Positions 36,274 through 44,189 of a stretch of DNA of 64,000 nucleotides are shown one piece after another; the first letter of the stretch is position 1, and every line of letters begins with the position of its first letter. This DNA comes from Sinorhizobium mexicanum. Lineage in GTDB: Bacteria > Pseudomonadota > Alphaproteobacteria > Rhizobiales > Rhizobiaceae. A program made the position numbers and the translations under genes. The stretch spans positions 1,203,501 to 1,267,500 of the forward strand of contig NZ_CP041238.1 of NCBI RefSeq assembly GCF_013488225.1, read 5' to 3'. The notes beneath the pieces were generated by a model that was given only the letters and a program-made list of their open reading frames with translations, searched no databases and was not told the origin of the DNA.

Positions 36274-36322
36274 AAGACTTACAGCGTCCTTTGTGCGTCC
36301 TGAAGGACGCACGGCGCTGTAG
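36274..36322. repeat. Palindromic intergenic repeat directly after rkpK
   Basis: TTACAGCG / CGCTGTAG outer arms and a perfect GTGCGTCC TGAA GGACGCAC stem. It ends three bases from the rkpK stop codon, so it probably doubles as the rkpK terminator. Confidence 0.75.
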
Positions 36323-36325
36323 CGA

Positions 36326-37639
36326 TCAATCCGGCCTGCCAATGCTGGCATAGCCGAAACCGTGCCGTGCCACTTCGTCCTTGCGGTAGATGTTGCGCAG
36401 GTCGACGAGCAGCGGCGTCTTCATCACGGTCTTGAGCCGTGCAAAATCGAGCGCGCGGAATTCATTCCACTCTGTAACGATGACCAGTGCGTCGGCATCC
36501 GCTGCCGCATCGTAGGGATCGGTTGCATAATCCATGCCGTCGATGACCTTGCGGGCATTCTCGACCCCCTCGGGATCGTAGCCGACGACCTTGGCGCCGG
36601 CATCCTGCAGGGTCTGCACGATCGCGATCGCCGGGCTGTCGCGCATGTCGTCCGTATTCGGCTTGAAAGTGAGGCCGAGGACGGCGACCTTGCGCCCGCG
36701 CAAATCACCACCTGCGGCAGCGATCACCTTGCGGCCCATCGCACGCTTGCGGTTGTCGTTGATCGCCACGGTCGTCTCGACCAGACGAACCGGACTGTCG
36801 TGATCCTGCGCGGTCTTGACGAGTGCCAGCGTATCCTTCGGGAAGCAGGAGCCGCCATAACCCGGCCCGGCATGCAGGAACTTCGAGCCGATGCGGCCGT
36901 CGAGGCCAATGCCGCGCGCGACATCCTGGACATCGGCGCCGACCTTTTCGCAGAGATCGGCCATTTCGTTGATGAAGGTGATCTTCATCGCCAGGAAGGC
37001 GTTGCCGGCATACTTGATCAGTTCGGAGGTGCGGCGCGTCGTAAAGACGAGCGGCGCCTGGTTGAGGTAGAGCGGGCGATAGACCTCGGTCATCACGTCG
37101 CGTGCCCGCTGGTCATTGCCGTTGAGGCCGAGGACAATGCGATCCGGCCGCTTGAAATCCTCGATCGCTGCACCCTCGCGCAGAAACTCCGGATTGGAGA
37201 CCACGGCGACATCGGCTTCGGGATTGGTTTCGCGGATGATGCGCTCGACCTCGTCACCCGTTCCGACAGGAACCGTCGACTTCGTCACGACAACCGTAAA
37301 GCCGGTGAGGTTGGTCGCGATCTCTCGAGCGGCGGCATAGACATAGGAAAGATCGGCATGCCCGTCGCCGCGCCGCGACGGCGTGCCGACGGCGATGAAG
37401 ATCACATCGCTTTCTGCGACGGAGGACTTGAGGTCGGTCGTAAAGCTCAGGCGTCCCGACGCGACATTGCTGGCGACAAGATGGTCGAGGCCCGGTTCGA
37501 AGATCGGGATCTGCCCCTGCTTGAGCGCCTCGATCTTGCCCTCATCCTTGTCAAGGCAGATCACGTCGTGGCCAAAATCCGCAAAACAGACGCCCGAAAC
37601 AAGGCCGACATAGCCGGCGCCGATCATCGTGATTTTCAT
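36326..37639 (-). CDS. rkpK: UDP-glucose 6-dehydrogenase
   Basis: A 437-residue NAD-dependent enzyme oxidising UDP-glucose to UDP-glucuronic acid. N-terminal Rossmann KITMIGAGYVGLVSGVCFAD, the catalytic cysteine in GYGGSCFPKDT, and the NADH-side segment LTFKPNTDDMRDSPA. In rhizobia this gene feeds LPS and capsular polysaccharide synthesis. It lies downstream of lpsL on the same strand with 137 bp between, in which a second promoter could lie. The product goes on to UDP-GalA by LpsL. Confidence 0.95.
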   Translation of the reverse strand: MKITMIGAGYVGLVSGVCFADFGHDVICLDKDEGKIEALKQGQIPIFEPGLDHLVASNVASGRLSFTTDLKSSVAESDVIFIAVGTPSRRGDGHADLSYVYAAAREIATNLTGFTVVVTKSTVPVGTGDEVERIIRETNPEADVAVVSNPEFLREGAAIEDFKRPDRIVLGLNGNDQRARDVMTEVYRPLYLNQAPLVFTTRRTSELIKYAGNAFLAMKITFINEMADLCEKVGADVQDVARGIGLDGRIGSKFLHAGPGYGGSCFPKDTLALVKTAQDHDSPVRLVETTVAINDNRKRAMGRKVIAAAGGDLRGRKVAVLGLTFKPNTDDMRDSPAIAIVQTLQDAGAKVVGYDPEGVENARKVIDGMDYATDPYDAAADADALVIVTEWNEFRALDFARLKTVMKTPLLVDLRNIYRKDEVARHGFGYASIGRPD

Positions 37640-37776
37640 CGGTTCTTCCTTTGTTTGGTGGTTTTTTCTTGGGGATGTCGGTTAGATAAGTGCGTGTATC
37701 AAAGGCGAAATAGACCTATTTGCGACCATTTTAAGCCCGATCTGAGGTTTTGCGGCAACCTTGTGGGCAATACGGG

Positions 37777-38802
37777 TCACGCGATCTGGCCGGTCTTACG
37801 ATAATATTGCTCGTACCATTCCGCAAAGCGCGCGACACCCTCCTCGACCGAAATCGAGGGCTTGAAATCGGTCAGCGCTTCGAGCAGATCCGGCGAAGCG
37901 TAGGTGCGCGGAACGTCCCCCTGTTGCATCGGAAGCATGTTGCGGATGGCGGGCCGCCCGACTGCCTTTTCGATCGTTTCGACGAAGGTCATCAATTCGA
38001 CAGGCTGGCCGCCGCCGATATTGACGACGCGAAACGGCGCCTGATGGGAGAGCGTGTCCTTCGCCTTTGCCGCTGGGACGCGATTTTCTTCCGCCGGCGC
38101 AACATGCGAAAGCCTGAGGATGCCTTCGACGAGATCATCGATATAGGTGAAGTCCCGGCTCATCCGGCCTTCGCCATAGACGTCGATCGGCCGATCATTG
38201 TGAATCGCATCCACGAACTTGAACAGTGCCATGTCGGGACGTCCCCACGGACCGTAGACCGTGAAGAAGCGGAACGCTGTCGTCGGCACCTTGTAGAGGT
38301 GGGCGTAGCTATGCGCCATCAACTCCATCGATTTCTTCGTTGCCGCGTAGAGCGTCAGCGGCTCGTCCGCGCGGTCCATCTCGGAGAAAGGGATTTTCTC
38401 GTTGGCGCCATAGATCGAGGACGTCGAGGCGAGCATCAGATGTTTGGGGCCAAGCGCGCGCGCAAGTTCCAGTACGTTCCAGGTGCCGACGAGGTTCGAG
38501 TCGACATAGGCCTTGGGATTTTCGAGGCTGTAGCGAACGCCCGCCTGCGCTGCGAGATGAATGATCACCTCGGGCTCGGCAAGCTCAGCAGCCTGGTTGA
38601 GCGCGGCCCTATCCTCGAGCATCGCCGTCACCGCCTTGAAGCCATTGGAGCGCTTCAGGATCGCGTGGCGACGCTCCTTGAGGGTTACGTCGTAATAGGG
38701 CGTCATGCCATCGAAGCCGACCACGAAATGACCCTCGTCGATCAGCCGTTTGGCGACGTGAAAGCCGATGAAGCCTGCTGTGCCGGTAATGAGGTAGCGC
38801 AC
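37777..38802 (-). CDS. lpsL: UDP-glucuronate 4-epimerase (LpsL type)
   Basis: A 341-residue short-chain dehydrogenase/epimerase. [19 protein letters not shown] holds the NAD motif, [11 protein letters not shown] and the active-site triad YAATKKSME (Tyr-xxx-Lys) with STSSIYG follow. The [12 protein letters not shown] segment is typical. It turns UDP-GlcA into UDP-GalA. The GTG at 38802 is chosen for length and motif start; an ATG at 38838 is possible. The pair lpsL-rkpK is a known rhizobial order. Confidence 0.93.
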   Translation of the reverse strand: MRYLITGTAGFIGFHVAKRLIDEGHFVVGFDGMTPYYDVTLKERRHAILKRSNGFKAVTAMLEDRAALNQAAELAEPEVIIHLAAQAGVRYSLENPKAYVDSNLVGTWNVLELARALGPKHLMLASTSSIYGANEKIPFSEMDRADEPLTLYAATKKSMELMAHSYAHLYKVPTTAFRFFTVYGPWGRPDMALFKFVDAIHNDRPIDVYGEGRMSRDFTYIDDLVEGILRLSHVAPAEENRVPAAKAKDTLSHQAPFRVVNIGGGQPVELMTFVETIEKAVGRPAIRNMLPMQQGDVPRTYASPDLLEALTDFKPSISVEEGVARFAEWYEQYYRKTGQIA

Positions 38803-38872
38803 GACGGTATCCCCAAATTGCATAGTCGGACAGTTCATACGAAGAAAGCGGAGCGATGGAAAGTCGAATCCG

Positions 38873-39205
38873 TCACTTGGGCGGGCTTTCGAGTCTCTGA
38901 TGCAAGGCCGTCAGGACAGACATGGCGTGATCCGCATACTGGCTGATCCAGCGATCGTGAATGGCTTGAATTGGTAGCGCATTCAAATGGTTCCACCGCT
39001 CTCGCCCCTCGCGGTGGGCAAGAATCAGGTTTGCATCCTCCAGGACCCTCAGGTGTTGCATCACGGTGCAGCGGTCGATCTGCGAGAATTGTTCGCAGAG
39101 CATGCCGGTCGTCTGGGGCGCGGCCTTCAGGGCGTCCAGCATCTGCCGCCGCAAGCCATTGGCCAGCGCCTTGAAAACGGCGTCGTCGTTCGAATCGATT
39201 GACAT
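38873..39205 (-). CDS. ArsR-family winged-helix regulator
   Basis: A 110-residue protein with an ArsR-type winged helix: [47 protein letters not shown], and the beta wing [16 protein letters not shown]. No metal-binding CxC motif, so it is not a classical metal sensor. Regulators of this subclass are typically next to SRPBCC/AHSA1 proteins, as here. A palindrome (39204-39223) overlaps its start codon, suggesting self-repression and control of the divergent pair. Confidence 0.9.
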   Translation of the reverse strand: MSIDSNDDAVFKALANGLRRQMLDALKAAPQTTGMLCEQFSQIDRCTVMQHLRVLEDANLILAHREGRERWNHLNALPIQAIHDRWISQYADHAMSVLTALHQRLESPPK

Positions 39206-39223
39206 GTTATATTTTTATAACAT
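39204..39223. promoter_or_regulatory. Candidate ArsR operator palindrome
   Basis: ATGTTATA and TATAACAT form exact 8-bp arms around TTTT. It covers the first bases of the ArsR start codon and lies 33 bp before the divergent SRPBCC start, a fitting position for repression of both. Confidence 0.6.
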
Positions 39224-39256
39224 ATTATCGTGTGACACAATGGCAAGGAGGAAGAC

Positions 39257-39739
39257 ATGACCTTGGAATTTCGTGTGAATGGCCGGATCGCCCGTCCTGT
39301 CGATCAGGTGTTCGACGCTGTCGTCAATCCGGATCAGCTCAGCCGTTACTTCGTGACGCTTGGCGGTGTCAGCGCACCGCTGGTCGCCGGTACGACCGTG
39401 ACCTGGTGGGGCGAGGTGCCGGTGCAGGTGGAAACCGTCGAGCCGAATGAGAGAATCGTATTCGGCTGGGACGCCAAGGTGGCCGAGGGCGAAGCTCCCT
39501 ATCGGACAAAGGTGGAGATGCGTTTCAAGTCTCTCGATGACGGCGCAACGATGGTCACCATTGCTGAAACCGGTTGGCGTGAAAACGAGCAGGGGCAGAA
39601 AAGCTCCTACATGAACTGCGAAGGTTGGTCGCAGATGCTCGCCTGCATGAAGGCCTGGCTCGAATATGGCATCAACTTGCGCGAGGGTTACTACGTCAGC
39701 GAACTCTCGGGCAAGCCGGCGCTTGAGCCGCAAGCGTAG
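39257..39739 (+). CDS. SRPBCC/AHSA1-domain protein
   Basis: A 160-residue START/Bet v1-like domain: FRVNGRIARPVDQVFDAVVN at the N-terminus, TTVTWWGEVPVQVETVEPNERIVFGWD, and the C-terminal helix EGWSQMLACMKAWLEYGI. This hydrophobic-cavity fold is common but functions are mostly unknown. Divergent from the ArsR gene, followed after 11 bases by a VOC protein. AGGAGGAAG precedes the ATG. Confidence 0.88.
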   Translation: MTLEFRVNGRIARPVDQVFDAVVNPDQLSRYFVTLGGVSAPLVAGTTVTWWGEVPVQVETVEPNERIVFGWDAKVAEGEAPYRTKVEMRFKSLDDGATMVTIAETGWRENEQGQKSSYMNCEGWSQMLACMKAWLEYGINLREGYYVSELSGKPALEPQA

Positions 39740-39750
39740 GAGTTCGTGCG

Positions 39751-40113
39751 ATGTCGACAGAGATCAAGGGCGGGCTCAATATCGCCATGAAGGTTCCAAG
39801 CCATCAATACGAGGCCGTGATTGCCTTCTACCGCGACGTTGTCGGGCTTCCGCCTTTCGACGAGAAGACGCCTGCCAAAGGATTCGTCCTTGGACCAAAC
39901 CGCCTCTGGATAGATGAGACGCCAAACTACAGCCAGGCGGAAATCTGGCTGGAGCTTTTCACCGATGACCATAAGAAGGCGCTCGACCATCTTGCGGCGA
40001 ACGGAGCCGTGCGCTGCGATGCGATCGAGGATCTCGGCGAAGGCTTTCGCGGCGGCTGGATCATGAACCCAGCGAATATCGTGCACATGGTACGCGAGCC
40101 CGACGCCTGGTAG
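39751..40113 (+). CDS. VOC (glyoxalase-like) family protein
   Basis: A 120-residue protein: YEAVIAFYRDVVGLPPFDEK, WLELFTDDHKKALDHLAANG, and GGWIMNPANIVHMVREP. This is the vicinal oxygen chelate fold (one beta-alpha-beta-beta-beta module pair), a family of glyoxalase and dioxygenase-like enzymes and binding proteins. The usual metal ligands are only partly recognisable. It is co-transcribed with the SRPBCC gene. Confidence 0.8.
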   Translation: MSTEIKGGLNIAMKVPSHQYEAVIAFYRDVVGLPPFDEKTPAKGFVLGPNRLWIDETPNYSQAEIWLELFTDDHKKALDHLAANGAVRCDAIEDLGEGFRGGWIMNPANIVHMVREPDAW

Positions 40114-40131
40114 ACGTCTGCAGGCAACAGT

Positions 40132-40181
40132 TTCAAAGTGCTACAGCGTCCTCTGCACGTCTTAAGACGCGTGACGCTGCA
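40132..40181. repeat. Palindromic intergenic repeat (RIME-like)
   Basis: TTCAAAGTGCTACAGCGTC start, ACGTCTTAAGACG inner stem and GACGCTGCA end. It lies in the 79-bp gap between the convergent VOC and L,D-transpeptidase genes. Confidence 0.65.
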
Positions 40182-40192
40182 ATGCGCGGGCA

Positions 40193-40933
40193 TCACATCG
40201 AAAGCGGCTGCCCTGCATTGGTGATGGCCGACATTGGCGCTCCGAGCGGCCCGTCCATAGGCGGTTCGGACTGTAGTACGACGACGCGCGTATCCGTCGG
40301 CACGCGGCTGTAAAGATCGATGATGTCCGGATTGAAAAGCCGGATGCAGCCGCTCGAAACGGCCTTGCCTATTGACCAAGCCTCGGTGGTGCCGTGGATC
40401 CGAAACAGCGTGTCGCGGTTGCCCTGGAAAAGATAGAGCGCGCGCGGACCGAGCGGGTTGCGAATTCCTGGCTCCATGCCGCCGGCGAGCGGCCCATAGC
40501 GTTCCGGCTCACGTGCGACCATGTCCGACGTCGGCGTCCAACGCGGCCACTCGGCCTTGCGTCCAACACGCGCCTCGCCCTGAAATTCCAGCCCCGCCTT
40601 GCCGACGCCGATCCCATAGCGCAATGCCATGCCACCGTCCTGCACGAGATAGAGGAAGCGATTGTGGGTGTCGACAACGATCGTGCCCGGCGGTTCCGAG
40701 GTGGGATAGGCCACCTGCTGGCGCAGAAAGCGAGGCTCGACCTTGCTGATGTCGATAGCAGCAAGCGGGAACCTTTCTTCCGGTTGTGGGCCATACATTG
40801 CGAGGTAATAGGAATCCGGTCCTTTCGGCTTGGCATTTTGGCCGCTTGTCGCGCAACCAGCGAGAACGGACGAAACGAGGAGAAAGGCGAAGAGCCGCGC
40901 CGCGCTACCGGCGCTGTTCCGGGACACACACAT
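40193..40933 (-). CDS. L,D-transpeptidase (YkuD) lipoprotein
   Basis: A 246-residue exported enzyme with a lipoprotein signal (FAFLLVSSVLAGCATS, lipobox LAGC). The YkuD domain (about residues 90-225) has IVVDTHNRFLYLV, GIGVGKAGLEFQGEA, HGTTEAW and the catalytic SSGCIRLFN with Cys. It crosslinks peptidoglycan 3-3 or attaches proteins to it. The ATG at 40933 gives a proper lipoprotein start; the upstream in-frame ATG at 41113 does not. It is divergent from recO. Confidence 0.92.
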   Translation of the reverse strand: MCVSRNSAGSAARLFAFLLVSSVLAGCATSGQNAKPKGPDSYYLAMYGPQPEERFPLAAIDISKVEPRFLRQQVAYPTSEPPGTIVVDTHNRFLYLVQDGGMALRYGIGVGKAGLEFQGEARVGRKAEWPRWTPTSDMVAREPERYGPLAGGMEPGIRNPLGPRALYLFQGNRDTLFRIHGTTEAWSIGKAVSSGCIRLFNPDIIDLYSRVPTDTRVVVLQSEPPMDGPLGAPMSAITNAGQPLSM

Positions 40934-41159
40934 AGTCGATCCTGCTGACTGCAAATTCTTGGACTCGGGAGGCGTTCCAACGACCCGCCCGGCTTGAGCG
41001 TCAAAAGTGTCCGAGAAGAGGCAAGAGAAGGGCGGAAGTGTGGCCCCCAACCGGTGTCGCGAAAAAGTGACAGTGGCGGAGAGATCCGTTCTCGTCGGCT
41101 CGTCCCAGGCCAAGCATCTGTGCTTGATCCGCTTTCAGAGCCGGGTGTATGCCTGTTTC

Positions 41160-41909
41160 ATGCAATGGAGCGATCAAGCCATCATACTCGGCATCCGGCG
41201 GCATGGCGAAAGCTCTGTCATCGCGGAAGTCATGACCGGCACGCATGGACGGCATCTCGGGCTCGTGCGCTCCGGGCGGTCGCGCACAATGCAGCCGGTG
41301 CTGCAACCCGGCAACTCCGTCGAGGTGACCTGGCGGGCGAGGCTCGACGAGCATCTCGGCGAGTTTCGCGTGGAGCCACTTCAACTGCGCGCCGCAAGGC
41401 TGATGGAAGCGGCGACCTCGGTCTATGGCATCCAGGCCCTCGGCGCGCTGTTGCGGCTACTCCCGGAGCGTGATCCACATCCGCATCTCTATGAGGCACT
41501 TGCCGTCATCGTCGACCATCTCCAGGACCCGGCGGACGCCGGGGAACTGTTCGTGCGCTTCGAACTCGCTGTCTTGAACGACCTCGGTTTCGGCCTGGAT
41601 CTGTCGGAATGTGCCGCGACCGGCGCGCGCCAGGAACTCGTCTATGTCTCCCCCAAATCCGGCCGCGCCGTCAGCCGGGAGGCGGGCGCGCGCTACGCCG
41701 AACGCATGCTTGCCCTTCCGGGTTTCCTGTCTCCGGGTGGGCGCCAGGCGGCCGACCACGACAGCCTCGCCGCCGCGTTCCGCCTGACCGCCTATTTTCT
41801 CAACCGCCATGTCTATGAGCCGCGCGGCCTCGACGCCTCTTCCGTGCGTGACGCGTTTGTCCACGCGGCGCTGAAGGCATTGAAATCTTCTCCACCGTCT
41901 GCCGCCTGA
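41160..41909 (+). CDS. recO: DNA repair protein RecO
   Basis: A 249-residue RecO: the N-terminal OB-fold begins [19 protein letters not shown], with [14 protein letters not shown], and the helical C-terminal domain follows ([32 protein letters not shown]). The zinc-finger cysteines of some RecO are absent apart from one. Works with RecR/RecF in loading RecA. In many alphaproteobacteria recO follows era; here 12 kb of other genes lies between. The ATG at 41160 is preferred over the in-frame ATG at 41007. Confidence 0.92.
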   Translation: MQWSDQAIILGIRRHGESSVIAEVMTGTHGRHLGLVRSGRSRTMQPVLQPGNSVEVTWRARLDEHLGEFRVEPLQLRAARLMEAATSVYGIQALGALLRLLPERDPHPHLYEALAVIVDHLQDPADAGELFVRFELAVLNDLGFGLDLSECAATGARQELVYVSPKSGRAVSREAGARYAERMLALPGFLSPGGRQAADHDSLAAAFRLTAYFLNRHVYEPRGLDASSVRDAFVHAALKALKSSPPSAA

Positions 41910-41943
41910 TCGACGCCTATTGACAACCTGCGACGACAAAGCT

Positions 41944-41970
41944 GGACGCCGCGTGTGCGACGCGGCGTCC
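41944..41970. terminator. Perfect hairpin between convergent recO and phoX
   Basis: GGACGCCGCGT and ACGCGGCGTCC form an exact 11-bp stem around GTGCG. No T-run, but the position between two stop codons points to a bidirectional terminator. Confidence 0.7.
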
Positions 41971-41978
41971 GTTGTAGG

Positions 41979-43991
41979 TCAGCCGATGCGGCCGCCACCG
42001 CGCTTGGTGATGGCCACCACGGCCGGACGCACCGGCATGTCGTCCTTGAAGTCGGGCCAGCGTGTCGCCGGCGTTTCGTAGGTGGCAAGACCGGCGTCAC
42101 CCGGGTGCTGCACGGCGAGGAAAAATGTGTCGGATGTCGGATTGAAGCAAGGTCCGCACATTTCTGCGCCGACGGGAACCCGGAAGAACAGCTTGGAGGT
42201 TCCGCGTGCTCCGCCTTCGGTGTCGATCGCCCAGACGCCATCGGTGCGGCCGGTTTCCTTTTCGTTGTTGCCGTCCGTCGAAACCCAGAGCCTGCCGTCC
42301 GCGTCGATCGTGCAGTTGTCCGGCATGCCGAACCAGCCGTTCTTGGTCGTCGCCGTCGAGAACGACGCACCGACTTCGGCAACGCTCGGATCGCCGCATT
42401 TCAAAAGCACGTCCCAACGGCTGGTGAGCGAAGCGAAGTCGCCATCCGTTTCGGTGATTTCGATGATGTGACCGAAGGCGTTCTTGGCGCGGGGATTGGC
42501 GCTGTTGATCTCCTCTGCCGTGCGCTTGGTGTTGTTGGTCAGCATCACGTAGACCTTGCCGGTCTTCGGGTTCGGCTGCACGTCCTCCGGGCGGTCCATC
42601 TTGGTAGCGCCGAGCGCATCCGACGCAAGCCGCGTGTCGATCAGCACGTCGGCCTGCGACGCGAAACCGTTCTCGGCGGTCAACGGTCCCTCGCCATGAA
42701 CGAGCGGCATCCAGGTGACGGTGCCGTCTTCGTCGAATTTCGCCACATAGAGCGTGCCTTCGTCGAAGAGGTCCATGTTGGCAGCCCGGTCGTTCGGGTT
42801 GTAGGTACCCTTGGTCACGAATTTGTAGACGTAATCGTAGCGCTCGTCGTCGCCGGTATAGAGCACGACGCGCCCGTCCTTGTTGACGATGGATTCGCAG
42901 CCTTCGTGCTTGAACCGGCCAAGCGCCGTGCGCTTCTTCGGGACGGAGGTCGGGTCGAGGGCATCCACTTCGACGATCCAGCCGAAGCGATTGGCCTCGG
43001 TCGGCTCCTTCGACACATCGAAGCGATCGTAGAATTTCGACCACTCGTACTGTCCGCCCGGTGCTCCAAGACGCTTCAGCTGCTTAAATTCCGGATGGTC
43101 ATCGGCGAGTTCGCCGCCGAAATAGCCGTTGAAGTTTTCTTCGGCCATCATGTAGGTGCCCCAGGCGGTGACGCCGCCGGCGCAATTATTGACCGTGCCA
43201 TAGACTTTTTTGCCGGTCGGGTCGGAAGGGGTCTTCACGCGGTCATGACCCGCGACAGGTCCGGAAAGCTGCATTTCGGTGTTGAGCGTGATACGGCGGT
43301 TGTATTTGCCGTCGAGCACCGGCTGCCACTTGCCGTCCACCTTGCGGATCTCGATGATCGTGCCGCCATGGGCGGCCATTTCGATGTCGACGAGGTCTTT
43401 GGTGTATTCGCCAAGGCTGACCTTTTCCTCTTCGACTTCCTTGCCGTCCTTGGTCACCTTCTCCTTCACGATCGAAGCGAAGGCCGGGAACATCAGTTCC
43501 GCGTTGGTGTATTCATGGTTGACGACCAGCAGACCATGATCCGAGCTGTCCTCCAGCGGAATGAAGCCGATATAGTCGTTGTTGTAGCCGAAGAGTTTCT
43601 CCTGGGCCGCAGCGGTCTGGCTTTTCGGGTCGAAGTCCGGGCTGTCGGCAAAAACCTTGTCGCCCCAGCGCAGAAGGATATCGGCATCATAGCCGTCGGC
43701 GACGTGGTGGTTTTGGTCGACGCCCGCCTCGACTTCGGTGAAGTCGAAACGCGACGCGTCCTCGGCGCGCGCTTCATCGGCCGTCAAAAGCGCGAGCGGG
43801 CTGACCGTCGTCGAAATGGCGGCGACGGCCAAAGAGCCGCCGATGAAGGAGCGGCGCGAGAAGCGGCGATTGATGATGTCGCCCATGGTCGGATTGGTGG
43901 AACAGTTCTGGCCGATGTCCTCCAGTTCCTCCCTCCGTTCCGTCAGCGTCTTGAATTCGGTTTCTTCCGTTGAGGCGAGATACTTGTCCAT
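41979..43991 (-). CDS. phoX: PhoX-type alkaline phosphatase
   Basis: A 670-residue protein of the PhoX (DUF839) family, calcium-dependent phosphomonoesterases of the periplasm. A Tat signal is clear: NRRFSRRSFIGGSLAVAAI (twin arginine around residue 45), with a long acidic N-region before it. The beta-propeller carries VVNHEYTNAELMFP, NNCAGGVTAWGTYMMAEEN and FKHEGCES, all family marks. A Pho-box match 78 bases upstream suggests induction on phosphate starvation. Convergent with recO. Confidence 0.93.
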   Translation of the reverse strand: MDKYLASTEETEFKTLTERREELEDIGQNCSTNPTMGDIINRRFSRRSFIGGSLAVAAISTTVSPLALLTADEARAEDASRFDFTEVEAGVDQNHHVADGYDADILLRWGDKVFADSPDFDPKSQTAAAQEKLFGYNNDYIGFIPLEDSSDHGLLVVNHEYTNAELMFPAFASIVKEKVTKDGKEVEEEKVSLGEYTKDLVDIEMAAHGGTIIEIRKVDGKWQPVLDGKYNRRITLNTEMQLSGPVAGHDRVKTPSDPTGKKVYGTVNNCAGGVTAWGTYMMAEENFNGYFGGELADDHPEFKQLKRLGAPGGQYEWSKFYDRFDVSKEPTEANRFGWIVEVDALDPTSVPKKRTALGRFKHEGCESIVNKDGRVVLYTGDDERYDYVYKFVTKGTYNPNDRAANMDLFDEGTLYVAKFDEDGTVTWMPLVHGEGPLTAENGFASQADVLIDTRLASDALGATKMDRPEDVQPNPKTGKVYVMLTNNTKRTAEEINSANPRAKNAFGHIIEITETDGDFASLTSRWDVLLKCGDPSVAEVGASFSTATTKNGWFGMPDNCTIDADGRLWVSTDGNNEKETGRTDGVWAIDTEGGARGTSKLFFRVPVGAEMCGPCFNPTSDTFFLAVQHPGDAGLATYETPATRWPDFKDDMPVRPAVVAITKRGGGRIG

Positions 43992-44068
43992 TGCCTGGTT
44001 CTCCTCTTTGAACGATAGAAGCCGCCGCGCATTCTGCGACGTCCGCCTGCCGCTGTAGCAGCAAGTTC

Positions 44069-44086
44069 ATGACAGTTCCGCGACAG
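44069..44086 (-). promoter_or_regulatory. Candidate Pho box upstream of phoX
   Basis: On the minus strand it reads CTGTCGC GGAA CTGTCAT: two 7-bp halves spaced by four, compared with the PhoB consensus CTGTCAT-N4-CTGTCAT. The second half is exact, the first differs in two positions. It lies 77 bases before the phoX start. Confidence 0.75.
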
Positions 44087-44189
44087 TTCAGTGAAGAGAT
44101 TGCTGCGCCCTCCCGTCAATGCATTTGGTGCTTGGGCGAAAACCTGTATGGTCGCGAGCAGCCCGCGAAGACTACAGCCAGGGGGAAAG

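Noticed and set aside
41955..43973. A 672-codon open frame on the plus strand opposite phoX.
   Set aside because: Mirror of a strongly coding gene; the product is His/Arg-rich with no recognisable fold.
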